The notes below the pieces were generated by a model. The model made no database searches, was not told the DNA's origin, and was given only the letters and a program-made list of their open reading frames with translations. The position numbers were made by a program, and so were the translations under genes. Source: Superficieibacter sp. 1612_C1 (GTDB lineage: Bacteria; Pseudomonadota; Gammaproteobacteria; Enterobacterales; Enterobacteriaceae). From it: a stretch of DNA of 64,000 bases. This document shows, in pieces, positions 25,879 through 34,880 of the stretch. The DNA lies in assembly GCF_015234305.1 (NCBI RefSeq), contig NZ_JADGMI010000001.1:930001-994000 (forward strand), written 5' to 3'. Position 1 is the stretch's first letter; every line of letters begins with the position of its first letter.

Positions 25879-26601
25879 TTCGGACAGGTTGTTAAGCCAA
25901 TAAAAGAAAGCCCTCAGCAAGAGGGCAAGGGTTGGAGTATTTCATATTATGCTTTGACTAACGTTGACTGTGACCACTCAGTAAATGAAGCGATACCCTG
26001 GCAGTTGGCACAGCTTCGGTTTCCCCGGGCAGAAGTCACGGAGAAAGTCTGGTTTGAAAGGCTGATATGGCAAGCGGGAAGGGATGTAATTGGGATTAGT
26101 CCTGTTACAGATGCAAAAAATTTCCCTTCCAAAGTGAAATCCAGGAACTTCAGAAGGGAGACCAAGTGGTCTTCGTTACAAAGAATGCATGTAGAATACC
26201 ATTCAAATTGATGTTTAGTAGATAGATTAAAAAATATATTCAAAACGCATCTTTGAGTTAACCCACTAATACATAAAAGAAAAATACAAAATTTAAACAA
26301 TTATTACGTTGAGTCAACAAAAATGAAATGCTTAAGCGATTAGATCGTCCGCCCAAGCCGCAGTCATGATGCGGCCCCGAGTCTCCGCGTAAGAGCCAGC
26401 TTTGCTTCTGGTAAGGGTTAATAAGAAAAGAAGTACTGGTTTCACCGCGTGACAGCCAATCACGCACTGGTATGAGCCAACGGGGAGCAGAGACGAACCG
26501 GGGGGACGAACTCAAGGGCATGAGCGCGGCCACTGCGAGAGTGTGGGGCATCACAAGGCGCATTTATGAGTGCGCCTGATGATGCTTATCAGTTTGTAAA
26601 A
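25879..26601. other. Unassigned 0.7 kb after the lysis genes
   Basis: A plus-strand frame to 26211 (part reading SVNEAIPWQLAQLRFPRAEV and QAGRDVIGISPVTDAKNF) looks protein-like but has no good start or ribosome site, so it may be a decayed gene. A hairpin GCCCTC/GAGGGC lies near 25910-25926. From 26330 to 26580 base composition changes to GC-rich with short frames on both strands (e.g. 26472-26579 plus, ending GITRRIYECA) and a GGCGCA/TGCGCC hairpin near 26555-26575. No family recognised. Confidence 0.35.
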
Positions 26602-26847
26602 TCAAAGCTGCGTTTTCAATTTTGAAGGGTCGTTGGATGGAGTGGCTTCTTCTGATGGTGTGGCGGTGAAGTCTTTAATGATTGCACATCCCCACCAGTT
26701 AATAATCAATGCCGCCACAGCGGTAAACAGCCATAGTATTTGTGAGCCTTCGAAGTATTGCTCGCTAATATAGTTACCGGTGGTAAAGCAGGTGAAGATG
26801 GTCGCACCGATAAACCATCCCTGAAAAAGATTGGTTTTCAAAGTCAT
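26602..26847 (-). CDS. Small two-helix membrane protein, opposite to the late operon
   Basis: 81 residues from ATG 26847, with GGGGAA six bases upstream; an earlier in-frame ATG is unlikely. Two hydrophobic segments (about 9-27 FQGWFIGATIFTCFTTGN; about 37-58 LWLFTAVAALIINWWGCAI) and a polar tail with TPSEEATPSNDP. Its orientation against the late genes suggests expression from the lysogen, as for lysogenic-conversion or superinfection-exclusion genes. No family recognised. Confidence 0.65.
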   Translation of the reverse strand: MTLKTNLFQGWFIGATIFTCFTTGNYISEQYFEGSQILWLFTAVAALIINWWGCAIIKDFTATPSEEATPSNDPSKLKTQL

Positions 26848-27207
26848 GATAGTTCCCCATTCGTATGAGGTGCCAATATCTCTCTGAGGACAACGGAAAG
26901 CAATCATCTCATACCATCTGCTTATGTATTTGTTTTGAACTCAACTTGCGCATAGCGGGTCTTTTTTATGCACAGTGTACGCAAGCATCGCAAAGATACT
27001 TTAATGAGCATTCCGGGAAAAGTGGCTTGAGTGACTGTATAAACTCAGCGATACGTTAACCACATCGCAAAAAAAGACAAACTACATCTCCCGACTTTTT
27101 ATAAGATAACTGAACTGGAATGATGCAATAATTTCACATATTTCATTACAATCAGAAAGATGCTCCATACAGTCGCGATTGTTGATAAAAGGGATTCGCT
27201 CAACTCA

Positions 27208-28140
27208 ATGACCAGATTGCCAGAATTCTCACTTTCGTTCTTTCACCCCCGTTACTGGCTGTTATGGCTGGGAATACTCCTGCTTCGCTGCCTCATTCTG
27301 CTTCCATACCCTCTTTTGTGCCGTATAGGATGTGGTCTGGGTAGACTGGGTATGCGAATAATGTCACGTCGCGTAAATATTGCTCGACGAAACATTGAGC
27401 TTTGCTTCCCCGAGCTGGCGAAAGATGACCAGGAAAAAATGCTCATTGAAAATTTTGAGTCAGTCGGCATGGGTGTCATTGAAACAGGTATGGCCTGGTT
27501 CTGGTCCGATGCAAGAATACGTAAATGGTTTACGGTTACGGGCTATGAGCATATGGAAAAAGCCCGGTCGTGTCAGCGTGGAGTCCTTCTTATTGGTATG
27601 CACTTCCTGACGCTTGAGCTTGGTGCACGTATTTTCGGTATGCTTAATCCTGGAATTGGTGTTTACAGGCCAAACAATAATGCGTTGTTTGACTGGTTAC
27701 AGACACGCGGTCGTCTGCGTTCTAATAAAACGATGCTGGACCGCTATGATCTGAAGGGAATGATTCGAGCCCTTAAGCAGAATGAAATCATCTGGTATGC
27801 GCCAGACCATGACTATGGTGCGCAGAACAGTGTATTTGTGCCATTTTTCCAGGTCCCTGATGCTGCAACAACCGCAGGCAGCTACATGCTTGTTAGAGGT
27901 GCTCGTCCGGCGGTAGTGCCATTTGTCCCACGTCGCCTGCCAGACCGGAAGGGTTATGAGCTGATTATTTTACCGGATATCAGTGAAGAGCTGGCTGGCA
28001 GGGAAAAGGAGTTTGTCGCCACGAGAATGAATCAGACAATTGAAGAGGCAATCATGTTAGCACCGGAGCAGTATATGTGGTTGCATCGTCGATTTAAGAC
28101 CCGTCCTCCTGGAAGAGAATCTTTTTACAGTAAAAAATGA
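27208..28140 (+). CDS. Lipid A acyltransferase of the LpxL/LpxP family, prophage-borne
   Basis: 310 residues from ATG 27208, which aligns with LpxP (306): both begin just before the HPRYWL motif. One N-terminal membrane anchor (about 15-45). Catalytic-type [10 protein letters not shown] motif at about 133 (HxxxxE), and shared blocks [25 protein letters not shown] and [16 protein letters not shown]. These enzymes add laurate or palmitoleate to Kdo2-lipid IVA at the inner membrane; LpxP is the cold-induced form. An in-frame ATG at 27160 is less likely. It is closed by its own terminator, like a moron; the host's own lpxL/lpxP would be elsewhere. Confidence 0.93.
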   Translation: MTRLPEFSLSFFHPRYWLLWLGILLLRCLILLPYPLLCRIGCGLGRLGMRIMSRRVNIARRNIELCFPELAKDDQEKMLIENFESVGMGVIETGMAWFWSDARIRKWFTVTGYEHMEKARSCQRGVLLIGMHFLTLELGARIFGMLNPGIGVYRPNNNALFDWLQTRGRLRSNKTMLDRYDLKGMIRALKQNEIIWYAPDHDYGAQNSVFVPFFQVPDAATTAGSYMLVRGARPAVVPFVPRRLPDRKGYELIILPDISEELAGREKEFVATRMNQTIEEAIMLAPEQYMWLHRRFKTRPPGRESFYSKK

Positions 28141-28173
28141 GCATGGTTTGGTCAACCCAGGCTAAACGATAGC

Positions 28174-28198
28174 AGCCCTGCATATGCGGGGCTTTTTT
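28174..28198 (+). terminator. Terminator after the acyltransferase gene
   Basis: AGCCCTGC (28174-28181), loop ATAT, GCGGGGCT (28186-28193), then six T. Separates the acyltransferase from the glycosyltransferase genes. Confidence 0.85.
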
Positions 28199-28210
28199 CT
28201 TGGAGATGTT

Positions 28211-29668
28211 ATGCAGGTCACTATTGATGGTGTCCCGTATGTTCCTGCCTGCGCTTCATCTACCCGTATAGGTATTGCCATTACGACGCATAATCGTGCT
28301 GCTGTTCTCAGCAGGGCGCTGGACAAACATCTGCGGTATTTGCCCGCCGGTGCGCTGGTGGTGGTGATAGATGATGGTTCGGCCCCGGCAGCTACTGTTC
28401 CCGATGGCGTAAAACTTATCAGGCACGACACATCTTTGGGCATTGTCGCATCGAAGAATGCCAGCCTTGCCGCGCTTATGGATGCCGGATGCGAGCATCT
28501 GTTTCTATGGGATGATGATGCCTGGCCGATCGCCGATGACTGGCATTTGCCCTATATCGAATCGCCCGAACCGCACCTTGCTTATCAGTTTCTCGATTTG
28601 GCCGGGCCGCGTAAGCTGAACGATCTGGCGGTGCTCTACCGTGACGATCAGCATGTGGCCTATACCGGGCAGCGCGGCGTCATGCTGTATTACCACCGCA
28701 GCGCCATTGAGAACGTAGGGGGCTTTGATCCGGTGTACGGTCGCGGCATGTACGAGCATTCGGATCTGGCACTGCGTATCAATAACGCCGGGCTGACAAC
28801 GTGGGCTTACGCTGATGTCACTGGCTCGGAAAAGCTGATTCACTCGATGGATGAGCACGAAGAGGTGACACGCTCTGTTTCCCGTCCCGATCGCGAGGCG
28901 CTGGTGGCGCGCAACGTGAAAATCCACAACGAGCGCCGGGATGCCGGTTATACCGGTTTCGCAGAATACCGCCCGCGTCGTAACGTGGTGATCACCACTC
29001 TGTTAACCAGTCAGCCGGATCCGCAGCGTGGTAGGAAGATACAACCGGACCCGGCTTTGTTGCACGCCTGGGCGACGTCAATCAGTAGTGCTGATGCGGT
29101 TGTGCTTGCCGACGAACTGACTGAAGCGCCACCCGGCGCACAGTTGGTGAGTGCTCCTCACGTGGCGATGAATGTTTATTTCCGGCGCTGGCTGCACATC
29201 TACCAGTATCTGCGCGATCACCCTGAATACCATTTCGTCTGGTGCACCGATGGTACTGACGTCGAGATGCTGCACGTGCCGTGGGATGAAATGGCGGCCG
29301 GTAAGGTCTACATCGGATCGGAACCAAAAACTTACGCTGACGCCTGGGCACGGCAGAATCACCCGGAAGAAGTTTATCAGCGCTTCATTACTGAAAATAA
29401 AAATGAAGTGATGCTTAATGCCGGGTTGCTTGGCGGCACGCGCGAAGATGTCATGGCGTTTGTCCATGCGATTGTGCGTCTGTATTACCGCATTGAGAGT
29501 AACCGCTTCTGGCAGACTGAACGTGCTGGCCCGGCGGTGGGAGACATGCTGGCGTTTGGTATTGTGGCGAAGTCTTTCGGTGACCGGGTGGTCACTGGTC
29601 CGCAAGTCCACACAGTGTTTAAAACTGATGGTATCGGTAAGGAGGTCGCATGGTTTCGCCACAAGTGA
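28211..29668 (+). CDS. Two-domain glycosyltransferase
   Basis: 485 residues from ATG 28211 (TTGGAGATGTT upstream). First domain (about 18-250) is GT2/GT-A: IAITTHNRA, VVIDDGS at 51-57, metal-binding DDD at 101-103 in FLWDDDAWPI, then GRGMYEHSDLALR. Second domain (about 258-480) is another GT-A-like fold with WCTDGTDVEML (about 344) and NAGLLGGTREDVMAF, reminiscent of GT8-type enzymes. The place between lysis and packaging genes recurs in HK97-like phages. The acceptor, DNA base, virion protein or surface sugar, cannot be told from sequence. Confidence 0.85.
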   Translation: MQVTIDGVPYVPACASSTRIGIAITTHNRAAVLSRALDKHLRYLPAGALVVVIDDGSAPAATVPDGVKLIRHDTSLGIVASKNASLAALMDAGCEHLFLWDDDAWPIADDWHLPYIESPEPHLAYQFLDLAGPRKLNDLAVLYRDDQHVAYTGQRGVMLYYHRSAIENVGGFDPVYGRGMYEHSDLALRINNAGLTTWAYADVTGSEKLIHSMDEHEEVTRSVSRPDREALVARNVKIHNERRDAGYTGFAEYRPRRNVVITTLLTSQPDPQRGRKIQPDPALLHAWATSISSADAVVLADELTEAPPGAQLVSAPHVAMNVYFRRWLHIYQYLRDHPEYHFVWCTDGTDVEMLHVPWDEMAAGKVYIGSEPKTYADAWARQNHPEEVYQRFITENKNEVMLNAGLLGGTREDVMAFVHAIVRLYYRIESNRFWQTERAGPAVGDMLAFGIVAKSFGDRVVTGPQVHTVFKTDGIGKEVAWFRHK

Positions 29669-30240
29669 AATTTGTGGTGGTCGGCCATCACTCACGGCAC
29701 AGGCAGGCCTTACGCCTGGCTAAATCTCTCGGTGCCGTTCTTTTAATTGATAGCGGGGATAACGGCGCGAACTGGAATCATCGTCGCGCGCTTAAGTGGG
29801 CCGCCAGCCAGTCCTGCCGTGTAGTGGTGCTGGAAGACGACGCACAACTGGTGAGTGGTTTCGTCAGGCATGTTACCGACTGGCTGGCCCGTTTTCCTGA
29901 GAACATGCTGAGCTTTTATCTCGGTACCGGACGCCCGCCTCAGTATCAGATGCAGATAGCGGAACAGCTGATTAAGTCCGACCGGATGCGCAGCGACTAC
30001 ATCACGCTGCCTCGCCTGATACACGGTGTCTGCTACAGCGTACCGCCGCAGCACATCGGCAGGGTGCTTGCACGATGGGACAGCAACAAGTCAGCAGACT
30101 TTGCCGTGGGTGATGCGTATGGCGGTTCAGTTATATACCCCTGCTGGTCGCTGGTGGACCATGCCGATGGTGAACCGGTTGAGCGTCATCCTGACGCAGC
30201 GCCTCGTACTGAGCGCCGTCGGGCATGGAGGCTGTTATGA
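29650..30240 (+). CDS. Small glycosyltransferase-like protein
   Basis: 196 residues, overlapping the previous gene end by 19 bp. Contains VVVLEDDAQLVSGF (EDD at 62-64) and GDAYGGSVIYPCWSLVDH, resembling GT25-type LOS glycosyltransferases but shorter. The overlap implies it works with the two-domain enzyme. Confidence 0.7.
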   Translation: MVSPQVKFVVVGHHSRHRQALRLAKSLGAVLLIDSGDNGANWNHRRALKWAASQSCRVVVLEDDAQLVSGFVRHVTDWLARFPENMLSFYLGTGRPPQYQMQIAEQLIKSDRMRSDYITLPRLIHGVCYSVPPQHIGRVLARWDSNKSADFAVGDAYGGSVIYPCWSLVDHADGEPVERHPDAAPRTERRRAWRLL

Positions 30241-30578
30241 AGTCAGAGCCACGCATCTATGGCAGTAAATGGGATAAGGAGCGCATTGCCTTTCTGCGCC
30301 TTCATCCGCTCTGCGCCATGTGCCAGGAGCAGGGCAGAGTGACGGCCGCAACGGTGGTTGATCACATCACCCCTCACAGGCTTAAAGAAGCACTGAACGC
30401 CGGGGATTCTGTCGCGATAGCAAAGGCCCAGAAGCTTTTCTGGAGCCGGAGAAACTGGCAGGGACTCTGTAAGCAGCACCATGACTCAACCAAACAGCGG
30501 ATGGAGAAGCGCGGCATCATCATTGGATGTGATGAAAACGGCATCCCACTCGATCCGGCATCACACTGGCTCAAATGA
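30237..30578 (+). CDS. HNH endonuclease of the packaging module
   Basis: 113 residues from ATG 30237 (GGAGG upstream), overlapping the previous stop (ATGA). CxxC at 26-29, VVDHITPHRL at 41-50 with catalytic His, and GLCKQHHDSTK: the HNH pattern. In HK97 the neighbouring HNH protein gp74 is needed with terminase for cos cutting; same role inferred. Confidence 0.92.
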   Translation: MKSEPRIYGSKWDKERIAFLRLHPLCAMCQEQGRVTAATVVDHITPHRLKEALNAGDSVAIAKAQKLFWSRRNWQGLCKQHHDSTKQRMEKRGIIIGCDENGIPLDPASHWLK

Positions 30579-30707
30579 GATCAGTTATCATTTGCATCAT
30601 AATGGAGGAGGGCGGGTCAAAACTTCAGAACCCTGAGTCCGCATGACCGCCGCCAGTCCTTTTTACGCACAACCGCGAAATGAAAAGTTTTTTTCCGGGA
30701 GGTTCCG
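30579..30707. other. Candidate cos site between HNH and TerS
   Basis: 129 bp without a gene, in the position of cos in HK97-like phages. It contains a split inverted repeat GGCGGGTCA (30611-30619) and TGACCGCC (30644-30651) around a smaller dyad with CTTCAG and CCTGAG. Exact nicks cannot be set. Confidence 0.35.
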
Positions 30708-31172
30708 ATGGCAGGACGACGCCCGAAACCGACCCACCTCAAAGTGGTTACCGGCAATCCGGGCAAACGAAAACTCAACGACAAAGAACCCGCGCCCGTC
30801 AGAGAAATACCCAGTCCGCCCGCTCATCTTACTGACTGGGGAAAGGTGGCGTGGGGAAAACTGACCGTGCTGCTTGATGGCATGGGCGTTCTTACCGTTG
30901 CAGACACGCTGGCGCTTGAGCGCCTTTGCGATATTTACGCTGACATTCTGCAGTTACGTCTGACCATCGCTGACGAAGGGCGGACCTATACCGTTCAGAC
31001 CGATGGCGGTTTTTTGATTAAGGCCAATCCGGCAGTAGCCATGCTGGCCGATGCGGATCGCCGCTTTAAAAGTTACCTGGTTGAATTCGGCCTTACCCCT
31101 GCGGCCAGGACGAAGGTGAAAGTTGATGGTGGAGAAAAAGAAGAAGACCCGCTCAACCAGTTCTTCGGTTGA
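30708..31172 (+). CDS. Terminase small subunit, P27 family
   Basis: 154 residues; opening MAGRRPKPTHLKVVTGNPGK and GVLTVADTLALERLC are typical of P27-type TerS. Recognises the packaging site and recruits the large subunit. GGGAGG upstream. Overlaps TerL by 47 bp. Confidence 0.95.
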   Translation: MAGRRPKPTHLKVVTGNPGKRKLNDKEPAPVREIPSPPAHLTDWGKVAWGKLTVLLDGMGVLTVADTLALERLCDIYADILQLRLTIADEGRTYTVQTDGGFLIKANPAVAMLADADRRFKSYLVEFGLTPAARTKVKVDGGEKEEDPLNQFFG

Positions 31173-32862
31173 CCCGGCCACGCAGTACGCGATGGACGTC
31201 ACATCCGGAAAAGAAATGGCCGGTCCGGATATTCGTAATGCCTGTAAGCGTCATCTGGCCGATCTGAAATCCTGCCACGCGCGCGGACTGCGCTGGGACA
31301 CGGAGGCTGCGCAGCGGGCGATCGACTTTTTTGCAAAAGTCCTGAAGCTCAACGGCGGGGACTATGAAGGGAAACCGTTTAACCTGCTGCCATGGCAATG
31401 TTTTATCGTTGGCTCAATATTCGGCTGGAAAAACAGTGAAAGCTACCGCCGGTTCAGGATGGTCTATGTGGAATCGGGAAAAGGGTCTGGCAAGTCGCCG
31501 CTGGCGGGCGGCGTCGGACTTTACTGTCTGGTGGCTGATAAAGAACCCCGTGCCGAAGTGTATGCAGCGGCGACAAAAAAAGACCAGGCCATGATCCTGT
31601 TTCGTGATGCGGTGGCCATGGTTGATCAGTCTCCGGCACTGGCGCAGCGGATCAATAAATCCGGTGGTGCTGGTAAGGAGTGGAATCTTGCCTTTTTGCA
31701 GACAGGCTCCTTTTTTCGCCCCATCAGTTCAGACGATGGCCAGTCAGGTCCGCGCCCGCACTGCGCGCTGATCGATGAGATTCACGAACATAAAAATAAC
31801 CAGGTTGTTGAAATGATGCGCGCCGGTACCAAGGGGCGACGTCAGGCACTGATTTTTATGATCACCAACAGCGGGCATGATAAAACCAGCGTCTGCTATG
31901 ACTATCACGAATATGGTCGTAAGGTTGCAGAAGGGTCAGTTGAGGATGACAGCTTCTTTTCCTTTATCTGCTCGCTTGATGAGGGTGAAGATCCCCTCAG
32001 AGATGAATCCTGCTGGAAAAAAGCCAATCCGTCGCTGGGACACACCTTTACGGAGCGCTATCTGCGCGAGCAGGTTACCCAGGCACGCGGTATGCCGGCG
32101 AAAGAGAGCATCGTCAGGCGGCTTAATTTCTGTCAGTGGGTGGATGCTGATAATCCCTGGATGAGCAGCGATGTCTGGATGGGCTGTGAAGAGGATTTCG
32201 ATCCTGCCGAACTACAGGGAGAAGAATGTTATGGCGGTCTCGATCTGTCCGGCAGCCGCGACCTTACCGCACTGGCGCTGTTCTTTCCGAAACAGCGAAA
32301 GCTGCTGGTGGAATTCTGGACGCCAAAAGACACGCTTACCGACCGCGCCAAAACCGACCGTGTTCCCTACGATGCCTGGGAACGAAACGGCTTTATTCAT
32401 ACCACCCCGGGCAAGGCGGTGAAGTACGGTTTCGTTGCTGAGCGCATCGCTGACCTGTCCCAGCAGTTTTTTATAAAGGCCATCGCGTTTGACCAGTACC
32501 GGATCAAATATCTGGAGCCGGAGCTGGAACAGGCCGCCGTTGCGGTCCCGCTTATCCCGCACGGACAGGGATATTACAAGGCGCAGGAGTCAGGGCTGTG
32601 GATGCCGCATTCAATAGAGCTTTTTGAAGGTATGCTCGACGAGTCATCTGTTGCGATAAAGACCAACCCCTGCCTGCGCTGGAATGCCGCTTCAGCGGTG
32701 ACAGAGGCAGATCAGAAAGAAAACCGTATCTTTGCCAAAAAGAAAAGCACCGGCCGTATCGACGGCGTGGTGTCGTCAGCCATGGCTATCGGTGCCGCCG
32801 AAAGTTATGAAGATGACTCCGGCGATATCGATGACTTCTTCAGTAATCCCATCATAGTGTGA
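31126..32862 (+). CDS. Terminase large subunit (HK97 type)
   Basis: 578 residues from ATG 31126, a few bases after a TTG that is also possible. ATPase: Walker A ESGKGSGKS (about 116-124) and Walker B CALIDEIHEH (about 210-219). Nuclease domain with aspartates in GGLDLSGSRDLTAL (about 370) and, near the C-terminus, GRIDGVVSSAMA. Pumps DNA into proheads and cuts it. Confidence 0.96.
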   Translation: MVEKKKKTRSTSSSVDPATQYAMDVTSGKEMAGPDIRNACKRHLADLKSCHARGLRWDTEAAQRAIDFFAKVLKLNGGDYEGKPFNLLPWQCFIVGSIFGWKNSESYRRFRMVYVESGKGSGKSPLAGGVGLYCLVADKEPRAEVYAAATKKDQAMILFRDAVAMVDQSPALAQRINKSGGAGKEWNLAFLQTGSFFRPISSDDGQSGPRPHCALIDEIHEHKNNQVVEMMRAGTKGRRQALIFMITNSGHDKTSVCYDYHEYGRKVAEGSVEDDSFFSFICSLDEGEDPLRDESCWKKANPSLGHTFTERYLREQVTQARGMPAKESIVRRLNFCQWVDADNPWMSSDVWMGCEEDFDPAELQGEECYGGLDLSGSRDLTALALFFPKQRKLLVEFWTPKDTLTDRAKTDRVPYDAWERNGFIHTTPGKAVKYGFVAERIADLSQQFFIKAIAFDQYRIKYLEPELEQAAVAVPLIPHGQGYYKAQESGLWMPHSIELFEGMLDESSVAIKTNPCLRWNAASAVTEADQKENRIFAKKKSTGRIDGVVSSAMAIGAAESYEDDSGDIDDFFSNPIIV

Positions 32863-32868
32863 GTCACC

Positions 32869-34188
32869 ATGAATAAAGAGAAAAAGCCGGGCCGGATGAA
32901 AAGTGCGCTCCGCCGGTGGCTTGGCATACCTGTTTCCCTGACCGACAGTGAATTCTGGTCGGCGTATGCCGGAGGAGAAACCGCCTCCGGGAAATCCGTT
33001 ACCGTGGATAAAGCGCTCCAGCTGTCAGCGGTCTGGTCCTGTGTGCGCCTGCTTTCCGAAACCATTGCCACGCTGCCGGTAGGCTTTTATGAGAAAACCA
33101 ATGACGGGCGGGAAGCGGCCAGTTCTCACCCTCTCTATGAATTGCTGCATAACCAGCCCAATGCCGATATGACTGCCGTGGAATTCTGGGAAGTGGTTAT
33201 GGCCAGCCTGCTGCTCTGGGGAAATGCCTACGCAGAGATTGACCGCACCGGCAAGCGGATCACTGCGCTGGTGCCTCTGCGACCGGAAAGAATGAAAGTT
33301 GAACTCAGCAACAGCGGCGCGCCTGTTTATACCTACCGGGACTGGCCTGGCGGGAAAATACGGAACATTAACGAGCGGGATGTGATGCATATCCGCGCCT
33401 TCAGTACAAACGGCATCATGGGTCTGTCGCCGGTGAGCTACGCCCGGCAGACGCTGGGGCTGGCAATGGCGACCGACGAGGCCAGTGCGAAGGTATTCAA
33501 AAACGGCATGCGGCCCAGCGGGGTGCTGTCGATGGAGCAGATCCTGAAAAAAGAACAGCGCGCTGAGGTCCGTGACAGCCTCGCTGAGCAGTTCGGCGGC
33601 TCGATGAATACCGGGAAAATGATGGTGCTTGAGGCTGGCATGAAATTTCAGCCTGTGACCATGAACCCCGAAGATGCGCAGATGCTCCAGACGCGGGCCT
33701 TTAATATCGAGGAGATATGCCGGTGGTTCAGGGTATGGCCGGGACTGATTGGTCACAATGCGCAGGGACAGACCATGTGGGGCAGTGGGGTGGAGCAGAT
33801 GTTGATCGGTTTTCTGACATTTTCCCTGCGCCCCTGGCTGACCCGCATTGAACAGGCCATTCGCAGAAACCTGCTGGCACCCGGCGAGCGGAACCGCTAT
33901 TTCGCGGAGTTCTCCATTGAAGGACTTCTGCGGGCAGACAGCGCGGCGCGGGCGGCTTTCTACTCGACAATGACGCAGAACGGGATCATGACACGCAATG
34001 AAGCCAGGAAGAAAGAAAATCTGGCTCCCCACACCGGGGGTGATCAGCTTACGGTGCAGTCCAACCTGATGCCGCTTAACCAGCTCGGTGTCGGTGTGGA
34101 GAGTGAGTCTGCAAAAAATGCCTTACGAGAGTGGCTGGGAATTAAATCAGAGGAGACGCCGGAATGTACCGGAAAAGCACAGCAATGA
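32869..34188 (+). CDS. Portal protein (HK97 family)
   Basis: 439 residues; blocks LQLSAVWSCVRLLSETIATL, LLLWGNAYAEI and FGGSMNTGKMMVLEAGMKFQ are those of Phage_portal (PF04860). Forms the dodecameric DNA channel at one capsid vertex. Starts 6 bp after TerL; overlaps the protease gene by 25 bp. Confidence 0.95.
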   Translation: MNKEKKPGRMKSALRRWLGIPVSLTDSEFWSAYAGGETASGKSVTVDKALQLSAVWSCVRLLSETIATLPVGFYEKTNDGREAASSHPLYELLHNQPNADMTAVEFWEVVMASLLLWGNAYAEIDRTGKRITALVPLRPERMKVELSNSGAPVYTYRDWPGGKIRNINERDVMHIRAFSTNGIMGLSPVSYARQTLGLAMATDEASAKVFKNGMRPSGVLSMEQILKKEQRAEVRDSLAEQFGGSMNTGKMMVLEAGMKFQPVTMNPEDAQMLQTRAFNIEEICRWFRVWPGLIGHNAQGQTMWGSGVEQMLIGFLTFSLRPWLTRIEQAIRRNLLAPGERNRYFAEFSIEGLLRADSAARAAFYSTMTQNGIMTRNEARKKENLAPHTGGDQLTVQSNLMPLNQLGVGVESESAKNALREWLGIKSEETPECTGKAQQ

Positions 34189-34871
34189 AAGTAAAAGCTT
34201 TCGATTTCGACATAAAGGCCGTCAGTGATGACGGCCTTTTTTCCGGGTACGGCTCCGTATTCGATGTGGTGGACAGCTACAACGAGGTGGTGGCACCCGG
34301 CGCATTTCTTGAAAGTATCGAAGAAACGCGGAGCAAGGGCCGTACCTTTCCGGTGCTGTGGCAACACCGGACCGGTGAGCCGATTGGTAACTGGGATATC
34401 AGCACCTTAAAAGAAGACGATCATGGCCTGTTTGGTGAGGGTGCGCTCTGGCTTGATGACGCTGCTTACGCTAAAACTGCCTGGCGGGGAATGAAGACCC
34501 GGGCCATTACCGGCCTCTCTATCGGCTATTACGTCCGCGAGTCTAATTACGACGAGAAGACACGCATCAGAACCCTGACGAAACTCGATCTTGTCGAAAT
34601 CTCGATCGTTACCGTGCCTGCGAATGATGATGCCCGGGTGGATATTATCAAGTCGAAGTTATCACACGGCGATCTTCCTTCATTACCTGAATTTGAGAAG
34701 TTCCTGCGCGAGGCAGGTTTCTCGAAAACACAGTCTGCGGCGATCGCCTGCCGTGGTCTGACACATCTGCGTGGCCGGAGCGAGTCCGGGGACGAAGACG
34801 GCGAAACCAAATTGGCTATTGCGGCAATGAGCCAGCAACTCAGCCAGTTCTCTCTCCCCAAAATCCAGTAA
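34164..34871 (+). CDS. Prohead maturation protease (U35/S78)
   Basis: 235 residues from ATG 34164, chosen for AGGAG eight bases upstream; a second ATG at 34185 is possible. Catalytic His in VLWQHR (about 71) and Ser in TGLSIGYY (about 116), with a Glu/Asp in LVEISIVTVPAN. Cleaves the N-terminal delta domain of the capsid protein during maturation. Confidence 0.95.
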   Translation: MYRKSTAMKVKAFDFDIKAVSDDGLFSGYGSVFDVVDSYNEVVAPGAFLESIEETRSKGRTFPVLWQHRTGEPIGNWDISTLKEDDHGLFGEGALWLDDAAYAKTAWRGMKTRAITGLSIGYYVRESNYDEKTRIRTLTKLDLVEISIVTVPANDDARVDIIKSKLSHGDLPSLPEFEKFLREAGFSKTQSAAIACRGLTHLRGRSESGDEDGETKLAIAAMSQQLSQFSLPKIQ

Positions 34872-34880
34872 GGAATCAAT

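Noticed and set aside
25864-26211. 115-codon GTG-started protein
   Set aside because: The putative start lies in the terminator stem and no ribosome site precedes it; kept only as part of the unassigned region.
27033-27050. Possible LexA box CTGTATAAACTCAG upstream of the acyltransferase
   Set aside because: The right half is TCAG, not ACAG, and it is about 160 bp from the start with no clear promoter; too weak to call.
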